Below are positions 51,903 through 59,882 of a stretch of DNA of 64,000 nt, one piece after another. Position 1 is the stretch's first letter. Each line of letters begins with the position of its first letter. A model generated the notes under the pieces. That model saw only the letters and a list, made by a program, of their open reading frames with translations. It ran no database searches and was not told the origin of the DNA. The DNA comes from Roseburia sp. GTDB lineage: Bacteria > Bacillota > Clostridia > Christensenellales > Pumilibacteraceae. Both the position numbers and the translations under genes were made by a program. The stretch spans positions 1-64,000 of the forward strand of contig JAMPDA010000003.1 in the NCBI GenBank assembly GCA_023665905.1. The letters are read 5' to 3'.

Positions 51903-53162
51903 ATGAAAATTCATTTCGTCGGAAATCTCGGCGTGTCTATGCGCGCGCTGGCGGCGCTGGCGGCGGCGCGCGGCCACACCGTAACGGGATCGGACAGAGC
52001 GAGCGGCGGACACGACGGAGACAACGTAGTCGGTTGCGATCTTATCGTGTACACCAACGCCGTGCCGCAGGACAACGAGGAGCTCGTAATGGCGCGCGCC
52101 CTCGGCATACCCACGGTGGAACGCGCGACGTATCTCGGCGAGCTGTCCAAAACGTACGGCTCGGTGATAGCCGTCGCAGGCTGTCACGGCAAGAGCACGA
52201 CGACCGCCATGCTCGGCGCGGCGTTTTCCGACAGGAACCCGACAGTCCACGTCGGCGTGGACGGCGGATCGCGCGTCGGCTCGCAGCGATACTTCATAAC
52301 GGAGGCGTGCGAATACAAAGAGAGCTTTTTGCAGCTCAAGCCGGACGTAGGGATCGTGCTCAACGTGCAGTACGACCACCCCGACTATTATCGCGACGAC
52401 GCGCAGCTTATAGGCGCATATAAGAAATTCTGCGCCCGTTGCAAAGCAGTGCTCGTAAACGGCGACGATCCGCTCTGCGAAGGGCTTAAGGGCGACGCCA
52501 TCACATTCGGGCTGAGCGAAACTTGCAAGTACCGCGCGACGAATATTCGCGCCGAAAACGGCTGCTACGGCTTCGACTATTACGGAAGCCGCAGGGCGAA
52601 AATAACGCTGTCCGTCGCAGGCAGGCACAACGTGTACAACGCGCTCGCCACGCTCGCCGCCGCCGACATGTGCGGCGTCGGAATTGCGGAAAGCGCGCGC
52701 GGGCTGTCCGGCTTTTACGGCATACCGCGACGGTTCGAGCGCAAAGGCATTGCGTTCGGCAAGACCGTCCTCACCGACTACGCGCACCACCCCACCGAGA
52801 TAGAAGCGACTATCGCCACCGCGCGCGAGATGTTCCCGTCGGTCGCCGTGGTGTTTCAGCCGCACACCTACTCGCGCACCGAAAGCCTCATGGACGGCTT
52901 TGTCGGCGCGCTTGCAAAAGCGGACACGGTCGTGCTCGCGCCCATATTCTCCGCGCGCGAAAAGCCCAACGGACTGTCGTCGCACACGCTGTGCCGAAAG
53001 CTGCTCGAAAAGACCGAACGCGCGTACTGCTTCGATACTTTTGTCGAAATCGTCGAGTACTGCAAAAAAATCGACACAAAGGCGCTAATATTCATGGGCG
53101 CGGGCGATATAGATAAAGCCGCCGAGCTGTTCATAAACTCCGACGAATACAATATTTATTAA
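51903..53162 (+). CDS. murC: UDP-N-acetylmuramate-L-alanine ligase family protein
   Basis: A 419-residue Mur ligase. N-terminal Rossmann-like MurC domain, ATP loop AGCHGKSTTTAML (Cys where most MurC have Thr, and Ser after Lys), central NVQYDHPDYY, and C-terminal TDYAHHPTEI with FQPHTYSRT. The family adds L-Ala to UDP-MurNAc in peptidoglycan synthesis. It is shorter than typical MurC (about 450), so a MurC-like paralogue cannot be excluded. There is no Shine-Dalgarno sequence before the ATG. A CATAAT/TAATAA stretch ends 6-8 nt upstream, so it may also be leaderless, but without a good -35. Confidence 0.85.
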   Translation: MKIHFVGNLGVSMRALAALAAARGHTVTGSDRASGGHDGDNVVGCDLIVYTNAVPQDNEELVMARALGIPTVERATYLGELSKTYGSVIAVAGCHGKSTTTAMLGAAFSDRNPTVHVGVDGGSRVGSQRYFITEACEYKESFLQLKPDVGIVLNVQYDHPDYYRDDAQLIGAYKKFCARCKAVLVNGDDPLCEGLKGDAITFGLSETCKYRATNIRAENGCYGFDYYGSRRAKITLSVAGRHNVYNALATLAAADMCGVGIAESARGLSGFYGIPRRFERKGIAFGKTVLTDYAHHPTEIEATIATAREMFPSVAVVFQPHTYSRTESLMDGFVGALAKADTVVLAPIFSAREKPNGLSSHTLCRKLLEKTERAYCFDTFVEIVEYCKKIDTKALIFMGAGDIDKAAELFINSDEYNIY

Positions 53163-53164
53163 AC

Positions 53165-53189
53165 TAAAAACGCCGCTGTCTGCGGCGTT
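53165..53189 (-). terminator. terminator between murC and 53218 gene
   Basis: 8-bp stem AACGCCGC/GCGGCGTT (53169-53176 with 53182-53189). The T-run is on the reverse strand, serving the 53218-53514 gene. Confidence 0.8.
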
Positions 53190-53217
53190 CACTGTGCGAT
53201 ACTGTTTTATATGCCGA

Positions 53218-53514
53218 CTATATGCCTGCGGAAACGTCGGTATAGATCATGAACACGGCGACGGCGACCACTATGCAGGCAAAGATAACGGCGGCGACGA
53301 CGTTGCGCTTGAGCGTAAATTCTATACCGGCGCAAAACACAGTCGCGAGCGTGCAGTAATTGCGCGCCTGACCTATGCTGAGCGCGGTAGCCGCCGGAAT
53401 AATGCCGCCGAGCGCGTTGTTTAAATATACAATTAACATCAGCACGAGCGTCGCCATTCCGAACAAGCCCGTAAAGATGTTTATGATCTTGTTTAACAGT
53501 CTTCCCGCTATCAT
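53218..53514 (-). CDS. small membrane protein, unknown
   Basis: A 98-residue protein of three hydrophobic helices (about 10-33, 38-60 and 73-93) with almost no soluble part. GGAGAT precedes the ATG. No family recognised. A monocistronic gene ending at a terminator. Confidence 0.75.
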   Translation of the reverse strand: MIAGRLLNKIINIFTGLFGMATLVLMLIVYLNNALGGIIPAATALSIGQARNYCTLATVFCAGIEFTLKRNVVAAVIFACIVVAVAVFMIYTDVSAGI

Positions 53515-53638
53515 GATATCTCCTTTAACGCACGCTTGCCTTTAGCAACGTTACGCCCGAATTATACAGCCGCGAAAAAGCGTTTGTCAACCCGTAAAAC
53601 GCCCTTACGGCAACATTTAATGGTATTCTAATGCTGCT

Positions 53639-54169
53639 CTAATCTGCGCTCCCCTCGCGCGTTTTGTCCGCATTTTTACGCCGCGCCTTAAAAAATTCGC
53701 GTATCGGCATTAAACATTCGTCTTCCGAAACGCCGCCGACTACTTCCGCGCGGTGATTGAGCTTGTCGCACTCCGCGATATTGAGCGCGCTGCCGCATGC
53801 GCCAAAACGCATATCGAACGCGCCGAAAACGACGCGGCGTATGCGCGAGTACACTATCGCGCCGGCGCACATGACGCACGGCTCGAGCGTGACAAAAAGC
53901 TCACAGTCGGAAAGATTCCACCGCCCGAGCTTTCGCGCCGCATCGCGGACGGCGACTATCTCCGCGTGCGCCGTCGGATCGCAGTCGGTTTCGCGGCGGT
54001 TCACGCCCTCGCCCACGATCTCGTCGCCGCACACGACAACGGCGGCGACGGGCACCTCACAGCTCGGGCAGTCCTTGAGCCGCAAAAGCGCCTCGCCCAT
54101 AAACTTCGCGTCGCGCGTTTCTTTATCTTCGGCGCGCGCCGCTTCGGTATTTTTCGGTCGGTCTTTCAT
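53639..54169 (-). CDS. tadA: tRNA-specific adenosine deaminase
   Basis: A 176-residue zinc deaminase converting A34 to inosine in tRNA-Arg(ACG). The zinc and proton-shuttle motif is TAHAEIVAV and the second zinc motif is LEPCVMCAGA. An N-terminal extension of about 20 charged residues precedes the core. Its ATG follows the M14 peptidase stop by 1 nt with a GAGGA. The cognate tRNA-Arg(ACG) is at 23468-23544. Confidence 0.95.
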   Translation of the reverse strand: MKDRPKNTEAARAEDKETRDAKFMGEALLRLKDCPSCEVPVAAVVVCGDEIVGEGVNRRETDCDPTAHAEIVAVRDAARKLGRWNLSDCELFVTLEPCVMCAGAIVYSRIRRVVFGAFDMRFGACGSALNIAECDKLNHRAEVVGGVSEDECLMPIREFFKARRKNADKTREGSAD

Positions 54170-54170
54170 A

Positions 54171-54983
54171 TTATTTCCTCAGCATGTCGAGTATAAACTC
54201 GGGTAATCGTTCGTTCACGGCGCAAGCCTCCGAAAAGTTATCCGCGCGGAACGGGTGCTCGCCCGACGACAGCAGTTCCACGGTGACGGACGGGATATGC
54301 AGTTTTTGCACGCACCAATCCTTGTAGCCGCCGGCGGAACTCAGATCGCCGTCCACGCGTTTTACGCCTATCCTTTTCGCAATGGCGTCCGCCAACGCCA
54401 TATCGCGCGCTCTGTCCTCGGCGCTTTGAAAAAACTCCCAATACAGCTCGCCGCCCATACAGTGATAACTGACGGTGAACGCCGGCATTATGCGCCGCGT
54501 AAACGCCGCGAGCGCCGCGCTCTCCGGCGCGCAGAACGGGCGTTCGCCGATATAGTCCGACGCGCCGACAACCGTCTTGTTCTGCTTTCCGCTACCCCAA
54601 TTCGCGTCGAAATTGCAGTTGAGGTCGATGCCGTCCGCGTTCGCCTTCCACAGCTTATTGCTGCTTTGAAACCGCTCGAGCGTCGGGCTGCCGAGCGTGT
54701 CGCCGCTCTCGAAAAACAGCGCGCCGTCGGGATTTACGAGCGGAACGAAGTACGCGCCGTCGCCTTGCGCAAGCGCTCGCGCGGCGCGCTCTATCTGCCT
54801 AAGGACGACGAGCGCGGTATAGCACTCGCGCGCGTGTATAGCCGCAGTCACTATTATCTGCCTGCCCGTGTGACCGCCGCAGTGCGCGCCGAGAAGCGGC
54901 AGTCCGCACGCGCTCTCGCCTATGGAAAACACTTCCGCGCCGGCTACGGCCATGCCGCGCTTTACAGTATCGAAAATACTCAC
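54171..54983 (-). CDS. M14 family zinc carboxypeptidase
   Basis: A 270-residue peptidase. Zinc ligands His and Glu are in AAIHARECYT, the third His is in SYHCMGGELYW, and the catalytic Glu is in SVTVELLSSG. NPDGALFF and the GIDLNCNFDANWG segment are present, with Cys where classical carboxypeptidases have Arg (DLNRNF). This and its overall pattern fit the bacterial gamma-D-glutamyl-type peptidases that trim cell-wall peptides. No signal peptide, so it may act on recycled muropeptides. Start is GTG with no clear Shine-Dalgarno sequence. Confidence 0.85.
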   Translation of the reverse strand: MSIFDTVKRGMAVAGAEVFSIGESACGLPLLGAHCGGHTGRQIIVTAAIHARECYTALVVLRQIERAARALAQGDGAYFVPLVNPDGALFFESGDTLGSPTLERFQSSNKLWKANADGIDLNCNFDANWGSGKQNKTVVGASDYIGERPFCAPESAALAAFTRRIMPAFTVSYHCMGGELYWEFFQSAEDRARDMALADAIAKRIGVKRVDGDLSSAGGYKDWCVQKLHIPSVTVELLSSGEHPFRADNFSEACAVNERLPEFILDMLRK

Positions 54984-55034
54984 GGTAACTATATTATGCG
55001 TTTACTTTTTAAATGTACGGCTTTTTTCGATTTA

Positions 55035-55475
55035 CTATTTGTGATACGGTATGCGGTTGAGTATGGTCGCCGCGCGATAAAGCTGTTCGCACAGCAAAAG
55101 TCGCGCTATCTGGTGCGGATAAGTGACGCAGCCGAACGATATCCGCCGCCACACCGAGGCGCGCACGCTGTCGTCCACGCCCGACGCGCCGCCTATGACA
55201 AAAGTTATCTCGTCGCCGCGCACATGCCCGTCGTACACGAGCCGCGCCATTCCCTCCGAGCTTATCTGCTCGCCGCCGATATCCATAAGCACGCACAGCT
55301 TGCCCGCCATGCGCCGCCTGAGCTCGACGCATTCCTTTGCCACGGTCGGCTGCTCGGGGATCTCGGTGACGCTTACATCGTAAAAGCCTTTGAGCCGTTT
55401 CAGATATTCGGCGCAGCCGTCGCGACAGAACGGTTTACTCGCCTTTCCGACGCACAGTATTTTGATACGCTTCAA
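55035..55475 (-). CDS. rlmH: 23S rRNA pseudouridine-1915 N3-methyltransferase
   Basis: A 146-residue SPOUT methyltransferase: IKILCVGKASKPF at the start, the SAM knot GDEITFVIGGASGVDD, and the end YPHQIARLLLCEQLYRA. I prefer the TTG at 55475 (TTGA overlap with the preceding stop, GGGGG 8 nt upstream, homologues starting at this point). An ATG five codons earlier (55490) lacks a Shine-Dalgarno sequence. Part of the walJ-to-tadA run. Confidence 0.93.
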   Translation of the reverse strand: MKRIKILCVGKASKPFCRDGCAEYLKRLKGFYDVSVTEIPEQPTVAKECVELRRRMAGKLCVLMDIGGEQISSEGMARLVYDGHVRGDEITFVIGGASGVDDSVRASVWRRISFGCVTYPHQIARLLLCEQLYRAATILNRIPYHK

Positions 55476-56578
55476 TAGAAAAACCCCCAAACATACGTGA
55501 ACACGGTGGTGAGCACGGTGACGACCGCAAGTCCTATAACTATCATGACGTCGCGCAACGTCGGCTTGGTCTTTTCTTCCCTGTAATCCGCGCCGTAGAC
55601 TTCTTTTTCCATCTCGAGCGCCTCGACGCGCTTGGGGTCGAACTCGCCCATCAAGACGACGCGCTTGTTCGTCGCGTCAAAAGCGGAGTCTTTGAGCACC
55701 TCTATCTTGTTTTCCGTCACCTTTTTGTCGCGTATAAAAATCATCAGATACACGAGCCCGATACTGACGCCGGCTACGCAGACGAATATAAGCGCGAGCG
55801 CCCAGGCACGCGTCGCGGCGAGGCTGTCCACGGCGTCGAACAGTCCGCCGCCGACCGCCCAATCGTAGTTATCCGCGTAATCGAAAAACACACTGCAAAA
55901 ATTATTGGTAAAGTGCATGAGCATCGCCGGATAAATGCTTTTGAGCCGCAACGTCAAAAACGCCGCGAGCGCGCCGAAGCACGCCGTGTAGAACACCTGC
56001 TTTACGTTTTGATGAAACAACCCAAACGCGATCCCGCACAGCGCCACGCAGCCGACGGTGCCGAAAACCGATCTCGCGGTCGTCAAAAAGCCGCCGCGCA
56101 TGGCAAACTCCTCGCACACCGCAGGCAAGACCGCCGTGAGCACGACTTCTGCGAGAAAGAACCCGAACACGAAATTTTCGGGCATGTCCGGCGTAGACGT
56201 CACCGAAACATAGCCCGTGGCGCGCAACAGCGCCATCCACACCGACGACACGCCGATAGTCGTAAAGTACACGAATATGCCGAGCGGAACGGCTATCAAA
56301 AAGTACGGCTTGAACGCAGTGCACGAGCTGTATTCCGCCACCTGCCTAAAAGTGCGCTTGCCGTAAAACTTATAAATGCAAAAGGGCACGGCGAGCAAGA
56401 ACACGAGCTGAACGGGCAGTGCAAACAGCGCCGTCGCCGCTATCGACATGCCGTAGGTGCTCTGATCTATAGGAACAAAGTACACTATTATGCGCATCAG
56501 TATTATGCCGACGACGGCGGAACACAGCGCATAAGACACGGCGCGAAAATCGCGTTTTACACCGAAAAGCGCGGTCAT
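55472..56578 (-). CDS. CPBP family intramembrane metalloprotease (second copy)
   Basis: A 368-residue membrane protein with about eight helices. CPBP/CAAX-protease motifs: EE...R in AVCEEFAMRGGFL, FGLFHQN, and the final HFTNNF. A soluble C-terminal region of about 60 residues precedes a last helix. ATG at 56578 overlaps the upstream stop (ATGA). Bacterial homologues process or protect peptides at the membrane; the target is unknown. It is adjacent to a paralogue. Confidence 0.88.
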   Translation of the reverse strand: MTALFGVKRDFRAVSYALCSAVVGIILMRIIVYFVPIDQSTYGMSIAATALFALPVQLVFLLAVPFCIYKFYGKRTFRQVAEYSSCTAFKPYFLIAVPLGIFVYFTTIGVSSVWMALLRATGYVSVTSTPDMPENFVFGFFLAEVVLTAVLPAVCEEFAMRGGFLTTARSVFGTVGCVALCGIAFGLFHQNVKQVFYTACFGALAAFLTLRLKSIYPAMLMHFTNNFCSVFFDYADNYDWAVGGGLFDAVDSLAATRAWALALIFVCVAGVSIGLVYLMIFIRDKKVTENKIEVLKDSAFDATNKRVVLMGEFDPKRVEALEMEKEVYGADYREEKTKPTLRDVMIVIGLAVVTVLTTVFTYVWGFFY

Positions 56579-57660
56579 AGCACGCTCACTATCAGGTTGA
56601 TGACGAACATTATCGCGCACAATCCAACTCCCGTCCAATATTTGAAAGTCCCGTCCTTCTTCTTCAGCTCATCGAGCACCGGCGCGGCTTGCGCCTGCCG
56701 CGCGGCGAGCGAGTCGGTTTCGCCCTGCCCGTTCGCTTGGGCACTCGCGTTCTCGACGCTATCCGCGTTATCGACATTCCGGGCATTATCGTCCGCGTCG
56801 GGCGCGCGCTTCAATAAAAACCGCACGAGCACATACAATAGCGCTCCGCCGCACACAAACAGCGCAAGCGTTATAAAAAACGCGGCGGCGATGTTTCGAG
56901 TAAGCCACTCGACGCAACCGTTCAGCACGTCGCCCAAAGCCGTCATCTGCATGACGAGCGCGAGCGCATTGGCGCAGGCGTGCAAGACGACCGACGGCAA
57001 TATCCTTTTCGTCCTAATGATAATGAACGCGCTCAGCGCGCCGAGCGCAAACTGAAAGACCACCTGCATAGGGCTCATGTGCATGAGCATAAAGGCGAGC
57101 GCCGACAGCAACGCCGCCTTTACGGCGGAAAACCGCTGTTCAAGACCGTCGCAGAGCACGCCGCGATAAATGGTTTCTTCGCACACGGGTGCGAGCAAGA
57201 CGGACGCAATTACTATCATCACCACTGACGCCGCGCCGTCGAGCTCTATCTCGCCTGCGGACCACGGCACGCCCACGGCGTCGTGTATAAAATATCCGTA
57301 CCACACCGTAGGCAGATACATGCCTATCATCAGGACCGCCGCGCACACGACGGGCACGGCTATATAGAGCACGTCCGTTTTTACGTCGCGCGTGCTTTTG
57401 AAAAACGTCGGGCGTATCTTTTTTCCGCAGAGCCGCGAAAACAGCACGATAAACGCGCCGTTGGCTATCTGCACGACTATCATAAACGCGGTGTTAAAAT
57501 TCCCGTTCTGCGAAATGTTCGGGTATTTATCTGCAAGCGCCGCGGCGACGAGCCCTGCCGCGGCTTGGCAAACGAGCCCGACCACTATCGCGCACAGATA
57601 AAACATGCACGACGAATCGTAGTCGTAATATGTTCTCTTTTCCGCGCCCGTCCTCAGCAT
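56575..57660 (-). CDS. CPBP family intramembrane metalloprotease (first copy)
   Basis: A 361-residue membrane protein with CPBP motifs: APVCEETIYRGVL, FMLMHMSPMQ and LHACANA. A cytoplasmic Asn/Ala/Asp-rich tail follows, then a last helix. It overlaps walJ by 7 nt and the next CPBP gene by 4 nt, so translation is coupled throughout. Confidence 0.88.
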   Translation of the reverse strand: MLRTGAEKRTYYDYDSSCMFYLCAIVVGLVCQAAAGLVAAALADKYPNISQNGNFNTAFMIVVQIANGAFIVLFSRLCGKKIRPTFFKSTRDVKTDVLYIAVPVVCAAVLMIGMYLPTVWYGYFIHDAVGVPWSAGEIELDGAASVVMIVIASVLLAPVCEETIYRGVLCDGLEQRFSAVKAALLSALAFMLMHMSPMQVVFQFALGALSAFIIIRTKRILPSVVLHACANALALVMQMTALGDVLNGCVEWLTRNIAAAFFITLALFVCGGALLYVLVRFLLKRAPDADDNARNVDNADSVENASAQANGQGETDSLAARQAQAAPVLDELKKKDGTFKYWTGVGLCAIMFVINLIVSVL

Positions 57661-58424
57661 ACTTCAAACAACCCCGTCATGGCGTTTTGCGTCGCTACGG
57701 CGACGTGCGCGTCCGTTACGCCGGCATCGGCTATCGCGCGCTCCACCGCGGACGACGCGACGAGCGGCGCATTGTTCTGCTCCGAAAGGTGCGCGAGTAT
57801 AAAGTTTTTGACGCCGCAGGACGCAAGGAAAGCGCATGCCGCGGCGCAGTCGCCGTTGGAAAGATGCCCGTGCGACGAGCTTATGCGCGCTTTGAGCACG
57901 GGAGTGTACGAGCGGTTGTTCTTGAGCATCAGCGGATCGTGATTGGCTTCGAGCATAACTATATCGCAGTCGCGCAGGCCGTCGAGCGTACCGGCTTCGA
58001 CGACGCCTATATCAGTCACCACCGCCACCTTTTTGCCGTCGCTCTCCACGATATATCCGAAGCACGGCACGTCGTGCGGAACGGGCAAAGCGGTCACTTT
58101 AAGTCCGCCGATCGCGACCGATCTATCCGCCACGGTCGGCGCTATTTCCGCGCCTCTGCCGACGGCATACGCACATTCGCGCTGGCAGTAGACGTGCGCC
58201 GTCGGATGCTTTTTACAGAATATCTTAAGACCGCCGATATGGTCGCTGTGCGCATGCGTGACGAAAATATCGACGCGGTCGGGATCGGCGCCGACGAGCG
58301 ACAGGCACTTTTCGGCGCGCGTCGCCGAAATGCCGAGGTCGATAAGAAGCTCCGTCGTTCCGTCGGAAACGTAACAGCAGTTACCCTTTGAGCCCGACGC
58401 AAACGCGCACATTTTTAAACTCAT
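57654..58424 (-). CDS. walJ: WalJ/YycJ-like metallo-beta-lactamase-fold hydrolase
   Basis: A 256-residue MBL-fold protein: CAFASGSKGNCCYVS and the metal motif THAHSDHIGGL, then DIGVV and SSHGHLSNG. It matches YycJ/WalJ, linked in Bacillus to cell-wall/DNA-replication coordination and encoded near rlmH, as here. The start at 58424 has no Shine-Dalgarno sequence. TATAAT ends 6 nt upstream, so the transcript is probably leaderless. Confidence 0.9.
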   Translation of the reverse strand: MSLKMCAFASGSKGNCCYVSDGTTELLIDLGISATRAEKCLSLVGADPDRVDIFVTHAHSDHIGGLKIFCKKHPTAHVYCQRECAYAVGRGAEIAPTVADRSVAIGGLKVTALPVPHDVPCFGYIVESDGKKVAVVTDIGVVEAGTLDGLRDCDIVMLEANHDPLMLKNNRSYTPVLKARISSSHGHLSNGDCAAACAFLASCGVKNFILAHLSEQNNAPLVASSAVERAIADAGVTDAHVAVATQNAMTGLFEVC

Positions 58425-58430
58425 ATTGGC

Positions 58431-58459
58431 ATTATACAGGATTGCACGCATAAAATCAA
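58431..58459 (-). promoter_or_regulatory. leaderless promoter of the walJ run
   Basis: Reverse-strand TTGATT (58454-58459), 17-nt spacer, TATAAT (58431-58436), then 6 nt to the walJ ATG. Confidence 0.82.
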
Positions 58460-58469
58460 GTGATTTTTG

Positions 58470-58498
58470 TTGTGTTTGACTGTGGGCTGTGGTATAAT
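58470..58498 (+). promoter_or_regulatory. leaderless promoter of the fumarase operon
   Basis: TATAAT (58493-58498) lies 6 nt before the ATG at 58505. The -35 is TTGTGT (58470-58475) at 17 nt. A TTGACT is also present but only 11 nt from the -10. Confidence 0.72.
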
Positions 58499-58504
58499 CT
58501 AAGC

Positions 58505-59326
58505 ATGAAAACTATCGCCCGCAGCGAAATAACCGAGCGCCTTTCTCGGCTGATAACGCAGTGCCTGACCACGCCCGACGCGGCTGTCACCGCCGCGCTC
58601 GAAAGCTTAAAAAGCGCCGACACGCTCGAAGCGACCGCCGCCGCGCTCATCGCGGAGAACAACAGGATAGCCGAGCGCGACGGACTGTACTGCTGTCAGG
58701 ACACCGGTCAGGCGGTGTTTATGGTCAAGCTCGGCGACGAAGTGTACTGTCGCGGACTCAACGCGGCGATAAACGACGCGGTCGTAAAAGCGTACGCGAC
58801 GGCGCGAAAGTCCGTCGCCGACCCGATAACGCGTATAAACACGGGCGACAACTCGCCTGCCGTCATCGAAACGGAACTCGTGTCCGGCGACACGCTCGAA
58901 ATAACGTTTTTGGCTAAGGGCGCAGGTAGCGAAAACATGTCGCGACTGTACATGCTCACCCCTGCCGACGGCAGGCGCGGCATAGTGGATTCGGTAGTGG
59001 ACGCCGTATCGCGCGGCGGAAGAAACGCGTGTCCGCCGCTCATCGTAGGCGTCGGCATAGGCGGCGTGACCGAAACGGCGTGCATGCTGTCCAAGCGCGC
59101 GCTCATTCGTCCGCTCGGCGAGCACAGCTCTCGCGCCGACGTCGCGGCGATCGAAGCGGAAATACTCGAAAAAGTCAATGCGCTCGGCATAGGCGTGGCG
59201 GCGCTCGGCGGAAATACTACGGCGCTTGCCGTCAATATAGAAACGGCGCCTACGCACATCGGCATGCTGCCCGTGGCGGTAAATCTGCAATGCCACAGCC
59301 TTCGGCACGGGACGGTGATATTTTGA
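58505..59326 (+). CDS. class I fumarase / L-tartrate dehydratase, alpha subunit
   Basis: A 273-residue Fe-S hydro-lyase subunit. A cluster Cys is in LYCCQDTGQAVFM, and GGNTTALAVNIETAPTHIGM is a family signature. The two-subunit form (alpha plus beta) is used for fumarase or tartrate dehydratase, which cannot be told apart by sequence alone here. The first ATG in good context is 58505, without a Shine-Dalgarno sequence but with a -10 exactly 6 nt before it. An in-frame start at 58460 would lie within the promoter. The beta gene overlaps its stop. Confidence 0.9.
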   Translation: MKTIARSEITERLSRLITQCLTTPDAAVTAALESLKSADTLEATAAALIAENNRIAERDGLYCCQDTGQAVFMVKLGDEVYCRGLNAAINDAVVKAYATARKSVADPITRINTGDNSPAVIETELVSGDTLEITFLAKGAGSENMSRLYMLTPADGRRGIVDSVVDAVSRGGRNACPPLIVGVGIGGVTETACMLSKRALIRPLGEHSSRADVAAIEAEILEKVNALGIGVAALGGNTTALAVNIETAPTHIGMLPVAVNLQCHSLRHGTVIF

Positions 59327-59835
59327 CGACGGAAAAACGCATTTTTCTAAGCCTTCCTGCGTCCGCAGAAGCGATAGCTCGGCTCGAGCCGAACACCCTC
59401 GTATACCTAAGCGGCACGGTGTACACGGCGCGCGATCAGGCGCACAAGCGCATTGCCCACGCCATAGAGAGCGGCGAGCCGTTGCCTTTCGACCTAAACG
59501 ACGCCGCAATATACTACTGCGGCCCTACGCCTGCGCAAAAAGGCAGGGTCATCGGCAGTTGCGGTCCGACGACGAGCGGCAGAATGGACGCGTACACTCC
59601 CATGCTCATAGAGCACGGACTGACGGTGATGATCGGCAAGGGCGTGCGAAGCGCGGCTGTCGAGCAGTCGATAAAAACCCACGGCGCGGTGTATCTTACG
59701 GCTATCGGCGGCGCGGCGGCGCTATACATGAGCTGCGTCACTGCGTGCGAGCTCGTGGCATATCCCGACCTCGGCTGCGAAGCGGTGTACAGGCTGACCG
59801 TGAAGGATTTTCCGGCGATCGTGTCCGTAAAATAA
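59323..59835 (+). CDS. class I fumarase / L-tartrate dehydratase, beta subunit
   Basis: A 170-residue C-terminal-type subunit: LVYLSGTVYTARDQAHKRI, YYCGPTPAQKGRVIGSCGPT TSGRMDAYTP and GKGVRSAAVEQ are diagnostic. It starts at TTG overlapping the alpha stop (TTGA), with GGGACGGTG upstream. The two subunits form one Fe-S enzyme in the cytoplasm. Confidence 0.9.
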   Translation: MTTEKRIFLSLPASAEAIARLEPNTLVYLSGTVYTARDQAHKRIAHAIESGEPLPFDLNDAAIYYCGPTPAQKGRVIGSCGPTTSGRMDAYTPMLIEHGLTVMIGKGVRSAAVEQSIKTHGAVYLTAIGGAAALYMSCVTACELVAYPDLGCEAVYRLTVKDFPAIVSVK

Positions 59836-59882
59836 TACAGTAAAAAATAACACAGTAAAATAATTTTCAAGGAGATATAACA

